Assembly: GCA_002392385.1 (NCBI GenBank)
Contig: DGGX01000209.1
Span: 1 to 11,709 of the forward strand
DNA from: Lachnospiraceae bacterium UBA3863
GTDB taxonomy: Bacteria; Bacillota; Clostridia; Lachnospirales; Lachnospiraceae
Direction of reading: 5' to 3'
Length of the DNA stretch: 11,709 bases
This document shows, piece after piece, positions 1-6,225 of the stretch (position 1 is its first letter; each line of letters starts with the position of its first letter). The notes under the pieces were generated by a model. That model saw only the letters and a program-made list of their open reading frames with translations, made no database searches and had not been told where the DNA came from. The position numbers were made by a program, and so were the translations under genes.

Positions 1-116
1 TCAACGATTCCATCATCCATGTGGATTTCATGGTCGGCGCTGAGGACCTGGCCATCGACGGGATCCGACCGGACGGCAGTATGGTGCCGGTCTTCCGGGA
101 CGGGACATGGACATGA
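1..116 (+). CDS. M29-family aminopeptidase, C-terminal end (partial)
   Basis: Only the last 37 codons are present, read from base 3 to the TGA at 114-116; the gene starts before the window. The peptide begins NDSIIHVDFMVGAEDLAIDG and ends VPVFRDGTWT. This matches the C-terminal end of M29 (AmpS/PepS/aminopeptidase T type) metallo-aminopeptidases, where a conserved H-x-D (here His6 and Asp8 of the fragment) supplies metal ligands and a DG...PVFR(N/D)G stretch closes the protein. These are cytoplasmic exopeptidases that remove N-terminal residues from peptides using two divalent metal ions. The stop codon overlaps the start of the next gene, so the two are probably translationally coupled. Family assignment rests on the short tail only, but the motif spacing is characteristic. 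Confidence 0.8.
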   Translation, partial: NDSIIHVDFMVGAEDLAIDGIRPDGSMVPVFRDGTWT

Positions 117-1483
117 TGGGCGGAAACGGAGAGGACATCGCTGTAAAGAAGCAGCAGCGTCTGCCGCTGCCGGGACAGAGGATCCTGAGATCTGTCCTGG
201 CGGCGCTTCTGTGCATGGTCATATATTTTGCCCGGGGCAGGAGAGGAACGCCCTTCTATTCCATCATCGCGGCTCTCCAGTGCATACAGCCCTACGCAGT
301 CAACATGCTCAAGGTCGGCAGGAACCGGATCATCGGCACACTGACGGGCGCCTTCTGGGGTTCGGTCTTCCTTTTCGGCGCCCTGTGGCTGTCCGGCGGA
401 AGGGTGGAGTATGACACCAGCCTGGTCTATTACGCGGGACTGGCCGTATTCATCGGGATCGACCTCTATTCCACCGTCCTTCTCAGGATCCGGGAATCCT
501 CCTATTTCTCCACGGTCGTCCTGCTCAGCATCACCATGAACCACATCGGCGACCTGGATCCTTATCTCTTCGTTTTTAACAGGACCATGGACACCATCAT
601 CGGGGTGGGAGCCGCGATCGTGATCAATTCCCTGCACCTGCCCAGGGACCGGGACTGTGAGACCCTGTTCGTCTCCGGGGTGGACCACGTCCTTTTCAGG
701 GAAGACAGGCACCTGTCCCCCTTCACCAGGGTGCAGCTCAACCGCTTCATCCAGGACGGCATGCGGTTCTCCGTGTCCACCAGGCAGACGCCGGCCACCG
801 TGCGGGAGCTCATGGCAGGGGTGGACCTGCGGCTTCCCATCATCGCCATGGACGGCGCTGTCCTGTATGATATGAAGACCAGGACCTATCTCCGGACCAT
901 CAAGATGGACAGGACTCTGGCGGAAGAGGTCGGGAGATTTCTGGACAGAAAGAACAAGCCCTTTTATATCAACACGGTGGAGGAGAATCTTCTGGTCATC
1001 TACAGCCGGGGGTACCGGCTGAACGGACCGGCGCCGGAGCCCGGCAGTCCGGAGGAGGCCATGCGGGTCCTCTATGAGCGCAAGAAGAATTCTCCCTACA
1101 GAAACTATGTGAATACGGACAGCCTGGTGACCGAAAATGTGCTCTACCATCTGGTGATCGGACCGGAAGAGGAGATGAAAAGCCTGCGGGAGGCCCTCAT
1201 GAGGGAGCCCTGGGCCGGGGAGATCCGGACCTCTCTGGACACCTTTGACTGCAGGGAGGGTGAGCGGATCCTGCGTATTTACAGCCGGCAGGCGACCAGA
1301 AGAGCCATGCTGGAGGAACTGGCCGCCTATACCGGGGCGGCGCGGACGGTCCTGTTCGGAACGACACAGGACGAGTGCGATGTGAGAATACCGGATGCCG
1401 GCGGCGGCAGCATGGTCAAGGAACTCAAGAAACGATTCGAACCCGTCAGCCTGAAGGGATGGAGACATATCCTGCGGCTGTGA
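107..1483 (+). CDS. FUSC/aromatic-acid-exporter-like membrane protein fused to a degenerate HAD domain
   Basis: 458 residues. The first ~180 form a membrane domain with hydrophobic segments near 27-40, 50-66, 73-95, 105-125, 133-146 and 160-175. It carries two features typical of FUSC/ArAE_1 proteins: GRNRIIGTLTGAFWG (71-85) and NRTMDTIIGVGAAIVIN (158-174). Residues ~184-450 read like a Cof-type HAD phosphatase whose catalytic positions are altered. Motif I is FVSGVDHVLF (188-197), where the nucleophile Asp is Gly191 and the DGT turn is DHV. Motif II keeps Thr225. The substrate-loop MDGAVLYD (248-255) is intact. The motif III Lys appears as Arg398, and motif IV is FGTTQDECD (417-425) instead of GDxxND. 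The domain is therefore probably a non-catalytic sensor or binding module on a transporter-like membrane part; that role is inference. Three in-frame ATGs (107, 113, 116) are possible starts; the one at 113 makes an ATGA overlap with the aminopeptidase stop. Family calls are sure for the membrane half and good for the HAD half. Confidence 0.8.
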   Translation: MDMMGGNGEDIAVKKQQRLPLPGQRILRSVLAALLCMVIYFARGRRGTPFYSIIAALQCIQPYAVNMLKVGRNRIIGTLTGAFWGSVFLFGALWLSGGRVEYDTSLVYYAGLAVFIGIDLYSTVLLRIRESSYFSTVVLLSITMNHIGDLDPYLFVFNRTMDTIIGVGAAIVINSLHLPRDRDCETLFVSGVDHVLFREDRHLSPFTRVQLNRFIQDGMRFSVSTRQTPATVRELMAGVDLRLPIIAMDGAVLYDMKTRTYLRTIKMDRTLAEEVGRFLDRKNKPFYINTVEENLLVIYSRGYRLNGPAPEPGSPEEAMRVLYERKKNSPYRNYVNTDSLVTENVLYHLVIGPEEEMKSLREALMREPWAGEIRTSLDTFDCREGERILRIYSRQATRRAMLEELAAYTGAARTVLFGTTQDECDVRIPDAGGGSMVKELKKRFEPVSLKGWRHILRL

Positions 1484-1527
1484 AGGGGCAGGGAAGAGCA
1501 GGCGCGGCCTGCGGAAAGGACAGGGAG

Positions 1528-2814
1528 ATGGAAAGAGAAGAGCAGATAACGGGCGTGACGCCGGAGACGGCCGGGACGGAGAGTGTCCCGGAGCAGACGG
1601 CTGTACCGGAGACCGTCGGGGAGGCCCTTCCGGCCGACGCGCAGGCAGAGACGGCAGAGCCTACAGAGACTGCTGAGGAGACCATGACGGCGGCAGAAAC
1701 AGCGGCAGAGACTCCCGCGGAGACCTTCGGGGAAACGCCCGCGGAAGGCAGTCCCGAGGCGGAGACGCCGGAGAAGGCACGTCCCGGCTTCCTTCGCGCC
1801 TCGCGGAAGTGGACGGATATCTTCCCCATCGCAGCCGTCCTGTCCGTGGGACTGATGATGCTCGGAGAGCTTCTCACCAGTCTTCTGCATGAACATGTCC
1901 CGGTCACGGCCTGGTTCAATTCCCTCACCGGGGATGAGGCGGTCACCGTATTCCTCAGTCAGTATTTCGATTTTATCGGCATCTGGGTGGCCTTCATCGT
2001 CCTCATCACCATCTTCTGGACCAACTGGCCCATGTGGAAGGCCTTCTCCTTCAACCGCCACGGCAATAATCTGCGGGCCATCCTGGCCGGCATTCTTCTG
2101 GGCGGCGGCATGAACGGCTTCTGCATTCTCATGTCCGTCCTGCAGGGGGATATCAAGCTCAGCTTCAACCGTTTCGACCCGGCGCTCTTCTTCCTCTTCC
2201 TGCTCTGTGTGATGATCCAGTCCGGCGCGGAGGAGATCATAGACCGCTGCTATCTCTACCAGAAGCTGCGCAGAAGATATCGCTGGCCGATCATCGCCAT
2301 CCTGGTCAATTCCCTGGTCTTCTCGGCGCTGCATATGTTCAATCCCAATGTCACCTGGATCGGACTGCTGCAGGTCTTTGAGATCGGTGTGCTCTTCTCC
2401 CTCATCATCTACTTCTATGACAGTCTCTGGACGGTGATCTGGGCCCACACGGCGTGGAATTTCTCCCAGAGCATCGTGTTCGGTCTGCCCAACAGCGGCA
2501 TTGTGTCCGCCTATTCGGTCTTCCGGCTGGATGCCGCCTCCGCCCGCAACGGCATCTTCTATAACGTGGGATTCGGCGTGGAAGGCAGTATCGGCGCCAA
2601 CGCAGTCATCGGCGTCTTCATCGTCCTCCTCCTGCTCGTCGCCCTGATCAAAAGGAAGGGAGAGAGGGCGGATCACTGGGCAGGCATGGAAGAGAAGGCA
2701 GCCCGGCCGGTCACCATCGGGGCCAGGATCGGGTCGGTCATCGGCTGGATCCTGATGGCGGCCTGCATCGCGGGCGCTGTCCTTGTGGCTATTCACTTCT
2801 ATAACAGGGGCTGA
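1528..2814 (+). CDS. CPBP-family intramembrane metalloprotease with acidic Thr/Glu-rich N-terminus
   Basis: 428 residues from ATG 1528, chosen because GGAAAGGA (1513-1520) lies 7 bases upstream; an in-frame ATG at 1459 overlaps the previous gene and has no properly spaced ribosome site. All three catalytic motifs of the CPBP (CAAX protease and bacteriocin-processing, Abi) family are present in order: EEIIDR (Glu235, Glu236, Arg240), FSALH (Phe265, His269) and HTAWN (His307, Asn311). These residues act within the membrane. Hydrophobic segments lie at about 98-120, 142-164, 183-204, 218-231, 253-268, 276-297, 304-318, 352-373 and 400-422. Residues 1-~85 are a low-complexity, disordered stretch rich in Glu, Thr, Ala and Pro, which is unusual for the family. 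Bacterial members often have unknown substrates; some process or confer immunity to bacteriocins, but no bacteriocin gene is visible here. It sits in a block of membrane-protein genes, 14 bases before the DUF624 gene. Confidence 0.87.
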   Translation: MEREEQITGVTPETAGTESVPEQTAVPETVGEALPADAQAETAEPTETAEETMTAAETAAETPAETFGETPAEGSPEAETPEKARPGFLRASRKWTDIFPIAAVLSVGLMMLGELLTSLLHEHVPVTAWFNSLTGDEAVTVFLSQYFDFIGIWVAFIVLITIFWTNWPMWKAFSFNRHGNNLRAILAGILLGGGMNGFCILMSVLQGDIKLSFNRFDPALFFLFLLCVMIQSGAEEIIDRCYLYQKLRRRYRWPIIAILVNSLVFSALHMFNPNVTWIGLLQVFEIGVLFSLIIYFYDSLWTVIWAHTAWNFSQSIVFGLPNSGIVSAYSVFRLDAASARNGIFYNVGFGVEGSIGANAVIGVFIVLLLLVALIKRKGERADHWAGMEEKAARPVTIGARIGSVIGWILMAACIAGAVLVAIHFYNRG

Positions 2815-2828
2815 CGGGGATACAGCGT

Positions 2829-3494
2829 ATGAATGCCAACTCTTTTTTCAACAATGAAAGTCCGCTGGTATCGCTCCTCAACCGGGTAGGCGATCTGATC
2901 GTCCTGAACATGCTCTTCCTCCTGTGCTGCATTCCCATCGTGACGATCGGGGCGGCCCTGACGGCCATGCACTATGTGTGCCTCAGGATGATCCGCAATG
3001 AGGAGGGCTATATCACCAGGGATTTCTTCCGGTCCTTCCGCATGAACTTCCGCCAGTCCACCCTGATCTGGCTGCTGATGATGGTCGTCCTGCTCATGGT
3101 CGGGACAGATATCGTCATGCTGCCCCGCACGGAGGTCACTTACCCCGCGCTCTTCCATTACATCCTGCTGGCGGACGGGGTGGTGGTCCTGGCGGTGGGG
3201 CTCTACGCCTTCCCGCTGCAGGCAAGGTTCGTGAACCCTCTGCACAGGACCCTGTGGAACGCGGCCCTGCTGACTGTGGGCTCTTTTCCCAGGACACTGG
3301 CCATGCTCGTCCTCATGGTGGTTCCCTTCATAATTCTGTTTGCGATCCCCCAGCTGCTGCCCATCGTGGTCTGCATGGGATTCTCCTCGGCGGTCTATGC
3401 CTGCGCGGCCCTTTATGATCCGGTCTTCCGGCGGATGGAGCCCGCCCCGGATACGGAGGACAGCCCGCAGGAAGATGAAAATGAGTCAATTTGA
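2829..3494 (+). CDS. DUF624 (YesL-like) membrane protein
   Basis: 221 residues. It has the DUF624/YesL pattern: an N-terminal FFNNESPLVSLLNRVGDL, a first membrane segment (22-40) ending in CIPIVTIGAALTAMHYV (34-50), then a charged stretch with FFRSFRMNF (66-74). Further membrane segments are near 78-97, 108-128, 155-172 and 173-195. The acidic tail (205-221) is hydrophilic. Family members are small polytopic proteins of unknown biochemical function, often found near carbohydrate-uptake genes in Firmicutes; here the neighbours are a CPBP protease and a FUSC-like protein instead. CGGGGA (2815-2820) serves as ribosome site 8 bases before the ATG. The gene is the last of its block: a terminator starts 43 bases after the stop codon. 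Confidence 0.85.
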   Translation: MNANSFFNNESPLVSLLNRVGDLIVLNMLFLLCCIPIVTIGAALTAMHYVCLRMIRNEEGYITRDFFRSFRMNFRQSTLIWLLMMVVLLMVGTDIVMLPRTEVTYPALFHYILLADGVVVLAVGLYAFPLQARFVNPLHRTLWNAALLTVGSFPRTLAMLVLMVVPFIILFAIPQLLPIVVCMGFSSAVYACAALYDPVFRRMEPAPDTEDSPQEDENESI

Positions 3495-3497
3495 TTC

Positions 3498-3526
3498 TTT
3501 TCAGACTGTTACAGAAGTGTTAATAT
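3498..3526 (+). promoter_or_regulatory. Putative sigma-A promoter before the metallo-hydrolase gene
   Basis: TTTTCA (3498-3503), a 17-base spacer and TAATAT (3521-3526) form a plausible -35/-10 pair in an AT-rich gap after the DUF624 gene. Transcription would start near 3533, only a few bases before the terminator hairpin at 3538. Either the promoter is coincidental, or the hairpin acts as a leader attenuator for the gene at 3675. No clearly better promoter is seen between 3578 and 3674. Confidence 0.4.
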
Positions 3527-3537
3527 AAACCTATACG

Positions 3538-3577
3538 GGTCCGATTTCAGACAGCCTGTCGGAGACCGGACCTTTTT
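3538..3577 (+). terminator. Rho-independent terminator after the DUF624 gene
   Basis: GGTCCG (3538-3543) pairs perfectly with CGGACC (3567-3572) and is followed directly by TTTTT (3573-3577). The enclosed loop contains a second small stem, GACA/TGTC, so the hairpin is branched or extended. It lies 43 bases after the stop of the DUF624 gene and most simply ends the left-hand transcription unit. Confidence 0.7.
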
Positions 3578-3674
3578 GTACGAAACAGATGGAAAACATC
3601 TCATTATTCTGGTCTCAGCAGCAAAGAGGAGCGAGACAAGAGTAAGACAGCAGGTCAGTCTTCGGGAGGAAGAG

Positions 3675-6008
3675 ATGAAGAGAAGGATCGCGGCAGTGTG
3701 CATGCCCATGCTTCTGGCGGTTTCTGTAATCATGGCAGCTCTCACGGCATCTGTGGCCGGCAGTGTGATGGAGGTGCAGGCGGAGGAGAACTATGACGGC
3801 CGGATCACGGCCATCAATTACGGCGCGTGCGGTATGACCGGCGACGCCGTACTGGTGGAATCGGACGGACACTATATCCTCATGGATACGGGCTATACGG
3901 ACAGTCCATCGGATCACAGCAGGTCTACGGTCATCAAGTATCTGAAGAACCACAACGTGACCCATCTGGACCTCTATCTGTCCCATTATCATAACGACCA
4001 CTATTACCTGCTGACCACGATCATGAGGGATCCTTACTTTACGGTGGGAACAGTCTATCTGCCCACCAACAAGAACCTTCTCAAGTGGTCCAACCCCAAA
4101 TATAAGAACAAACAGTGGTATGGCTATTTTACCAAGAACATCAACGCCTACGGGCGGAGCTGGGAGAAGCACTCCTATTCCGAGATCAAGGACACGATCG
4201 AGGAGCTGAATATCGATGTCAGGTATATCACCAAGGGATCCACCTTCAAGGTGGGCAGCGCGGTGTTCAAGGTCCTCTGGCATAACCAGAGCAGGGGCGT
4301 GGGCGGCAACTGGAAGACCGCCTGCACCAAGTTCATCAACAACGAATCGCTGGTGACCATGGTGACCATCGGCGGTATCCGCTACCTGACCTGCGGCGAC
4401 CTGGAATCCGAGGTGGAGAAGGAGCTGGTCAACCATAACGTCGATATCCGGGCGGATATCGCCAAGGCCAACCATCACGGCGGCGACTCCAGCAACACTT
4501 ATGCCTACTACAAGAGGATCAAGCCCACCTTCGTGTTCGGGACAGGCTACAACGAGGCCATCATGGGCAAGAGGGCCAGGGATATCGGCTTCAACTGGGC
4601 GGCGGTCAAGCCCAACGGGATCCTGAACTATACCATCAAGGACGGCGTGATCACCTTCGACGCCGGCAGGAACACTGTCTCCGAGGAGAGGACCTACCGG
4701 CTCCCCGACGGCACCAAGGAGACCAGGACCTTCTATTTTGCCAAGGGATACAAGAAATACTATAAGAGCAAAATGATCCCGGCCGGAGCGGAGTTCACCT
4801 CGGACAACCGCGGATGGAAGACCGTCAAGGGTAAGAAATATTACTATGACGACGACGGGATCCGTGTGAAGGGTCTGCAGACCATCGACGGCAAGCTGTA
4901 TTATTTCGACGATAAGAGAGCTCTCAAGACCAGCGCCTGGTTCACGGTCGACGGCAAGACCTACTATGCTTTCAAGGACGGGGAACTCAAGACCGGCTGG
5001 CAGATCGTCCGGGGCAGGCGCTATTATTTCCACGAGGACAGCAGCCTGCAGCCGGAGGGTGTCCTGGAGCTGGACGGCGCCGAGTATCACTTCCTTAAGA
5101 ACGGCGTCTTCGACTATGCCGTCTTCCCGGGGACAGACGCCATACCGGACAAGTTCAGCGGGATCGCCCGTGTCGGCGAGGACGGCTGGTTCTATAAAAA
5201 CGGCGTCATGCAGAAGGGCTGGATCACCTGGAACGGAAACACCTACTATTTCAAGAAGAGCGGCCTCATGTGCCGGGGCGTCACGAATGTGGGCGGGAAG
5301 TATTACTTCTTCCATGACCAGACCGGTATCCAGAAGAAAAGCGGCTGGGCCAGATTCAGCAACGGCGACTACTGCTATGCCGGCAGCAAGGGCGTCCTGA
5401 AGACCGGCTGGCAGACCATCAAGGGCAAGAAGTACTATTTCTTCAACTCCACCAAGATCATGGCGGTGGGGCAGACCAGACTGGCCAGGAAGGAATATTT
5501 CTTCAACGAAAAGGGTCAGCAGGTCATCAACGGCTGGGGGACCGACGCGGAGGGCAATCGCTACCGCACGGACAAGAAGGGCATCTGTCTGACCGGCTGG
5601 AAGACGGTCAGCGGCAAGAAGTACTACTTCGATCCCTCCACAAGGGCCGCGGCCAGAGGCTATGTGGTCATAGGCGGGAAGTCCTACCATTTCGACGAGG
5701 AGGACTGTCATCTGATCGGCGAGGGCGTCCCGGAGACAGAGACGACCCAGGAGGAGACCACAGAGGCCGTGCAGCCGCAGACAGAGCCGTCCGGACAGGA
5801 GGAGACCCAGCCCGCACAGACACAGACAGACGCGGAGCCCGCGACAGAGCAGACGACAGAGTCGGCACAGCCGGCCGCGGAGACGACCACGGAGAAGGAA
5901 GAACCTGTGCCGGAGACGACCACCGAAAAGGAGGAACCGGTCACAGAGCCGACCACCGAAGAGAAGCCCGCGAACGAGCAGGGAACAGAAGGCGCGGGCG
6001 GGAGATAA
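3675..6008 (+). CDS. Secreted metallo-beta-lactamase-fold hydrolase with cell-wall-binding repeats (Pce/CbpE-like architecture)
   Basis: 777 residues from ATG 3675, chosen because GGGAGGA (3664-3670) lies just upstream and a signal peptide begins there; an earlier in-frame TTG has no such support. Residues 1-36 are a Sec signal peptide ending VQA before Glu37. Residues ~42-335 are a metallo-beta-lactamase domain: DTG (71-73), SHYHNDH with His104, His106, Asp108 and His109, GDLE with Asp242, and KANHHGGDSSN with His267/His268. The latter two resemble both ComEC-type and phosphorylcholine-esterase-type MBL proteins. Residues ~380-684 hold about 14 aromatic GW...YYF repeats that bind cell-wall polymers. 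Residues 685-777 are a Thr/Glu/Pro/Gln-rich tail with no LPXTG anchor. The same order (signal, MBL, repeats, low-complexity tail) is known for pneumococcal Pce/CbpE, which removes phosphorylcholine from teichoic acid. A surface enzyme cutting a phospho-ester in the envelope or outside the cell is a fair inference; the substrate cannot be told. It forms its own unit, ended by the terminator at 6114. Confidence 0.85.
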   Translation: MKRRIAAVCMPMLLAVSVIMAALTASVAGSVMEVQAEENYDGRITAINYGACGMTGDAVLVESDGHYILMDTGYTDSPSDHSRSTVIKYLKNHNVTHLDLYLSHYHNDHYYLLTTIMRDPYFTVGTVYLPTNKNLLKWSNPKYKNKQWYGYFTKNINAYGRSWEKHSYSEIKDTIEELNIDVRYITKGSTFKVGSAVFKVLWHNQSRGVGGNWKTACTKFINNESLVTMVTIGGIRYLTCGDLESEVEKELVNHNVDIRADIAKANHHGGDSSNTYAYYKRIKPTFVFGTGYNEAIMGKRARDIGFNWAAVKPNGILNYTIKDGVITFDAGRNTVSEERTYRLPDGTKETRTFYFAKGYKKYYKSKMIPAGAEFTSDNRGWKTVKGKKYYYDDDGIRVKGLQTIDGKLYYFDDKRALKTSAWFTVDGKTYYAFKDGELKTGWQIVRGRRYYFHEDSSLQPEGVLELDGAEYHFLKNGVFDYAVFPGTDAIPDKFSGIARVGEDGWFYKNGVMQKGWITWNGNTYYFKKSGLMCRGVTNVGGKYYFFHDQTGIQKKSGWARFSNGDYCYAGSKGVLKTGWQTIKGKKYYFFNSTKIMAVGQTRLARKEYFFNEKGQQVINGWGTDAEGNRYRTDKKGICLTGWKTVSGKKYYFDPSTRAAARGYVVIGGKSYHFDEEDCHLIGEGVPETETTQEETTEAVQPQTEPSGQEETQPAQTQTDAEPATEQTTESAQPAAETTTEKEEPVPETTTEKEEPVTEPTTEEKPANEQGTEGAGGR
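4812..5726 (+). repeat. About 14 cell-wall/choline-binding-type repeats within the metallo-hydrolase gene
   Basis: These are coding repeats of roughly 20 residues. Typical units are GWKTVKGKKYYYDDDGIRVK (protein 380-399), WQTIKGKKYYFFNSTKIMAV (579-598) and WKTVSGKKYYFDPSTRAAAR (642-661). Each has a Gly-Trp or Trp start, a short beta strand, a paired aromatic (YY or YF) and a turn ending in Gly. The unit near 463-479 is followed by a non-repeat insert (480-496, with FPGTDAIPDKFSG) before the next unit. Such repeats form a solenoid that holds a protein to choline or other wall glycopolymers. The units are divergent at DNA level, so this is an old array rather than a recent expansion. Confidence 0.8.
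5880..5945 (+). repeat. Two tandem 33-base units coding ETTTEKEEPVx
   Basis: Units 5880-5912 and 5913-5945 encode ETTTEKEEPVP and ETTTEKEEPVT (protein 736-746 and 747-757), and a degenerate third copy follows (EPTTEEKP). They differ mainly at silent positions. They lie in the Thr/Glu-rich tail after the wall-binding repeats, a likely flexible extracellular segment and possibly a site of length variation. Confidence 0.75.
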
Positions 6009-6113
6009 ACTGGCCCTGGCGGGAGACAAGGTCCTGTCAGGCGATAATCTCGCCAACAATTTGTCGTCAAGGATCTGAAAGGGGTCATTGCATTAAGTAC
6101 CGGTAACATAAAG

Positions 6114-6152
6114 ATTCCCCGGAAGCGCGTTCTCGCTCTCCGGGGAATTTTT
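6114..6152 (+). terminator. Strong rho-independent terminator between convergent genes
   Basis: ATTCCCCGGA (6114-6123) pairs perfectly over 10 bases with TCCGGGGAAT (6139-6148); the stem extends through AGCG (6124-6127) and CGCT (6134-6137) with one bulged C. TTTTT (6148-6152) follows on the plus strand. It ends the metallo-hydrolase transcript. On the minus strand the hairpin is followed by CTTTAT, a weaker U-tract, so it may also stop the convergent MATE gene, for which no separate terminator was seen. Confidence 0.85.
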
Positions 6153-6225
6153 ATAGGCAGGAGGCAGTGCGGCGGCCCCTTTTCGGGTGGCGCAAAGTGC
6201 CGCAGGGTCTGGCGTCAGGGACCGG

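Noticed and set aside
1327..2796. Open minus-strand frame opposite the CPBP protease gene
   Set aside because: The plus strand has full CPBP motifs; the antisense product is Asp/Glu/His-rich without family features.
5727..6008. Possible sortase anchor at the end of the surface hydrolase
   Set aside because: The Thr/Glu-rich tail ends without LPXTG, hydrophobic segment or basic tail, so attachment most likely relies on the wall-binding repeats.
3615..6059. Open minus-strand frame of about 814 codons opposite the metallo-hydrolase gene
   Set aside because: It is a shadow of a gene with signal peptide, catalytic motifs and repeats on the plus strand. Its Leu/Arg/Gly-rich repeats only mirror the sense repeats and tail.
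6036..6060. Small inverted repeat GGCGA/TCGCC after the metallo-hydrolase stop codon
   Set aside because: It is only five base pairs with no U-tract, and the strong terminator lies further on at 6114-6152.
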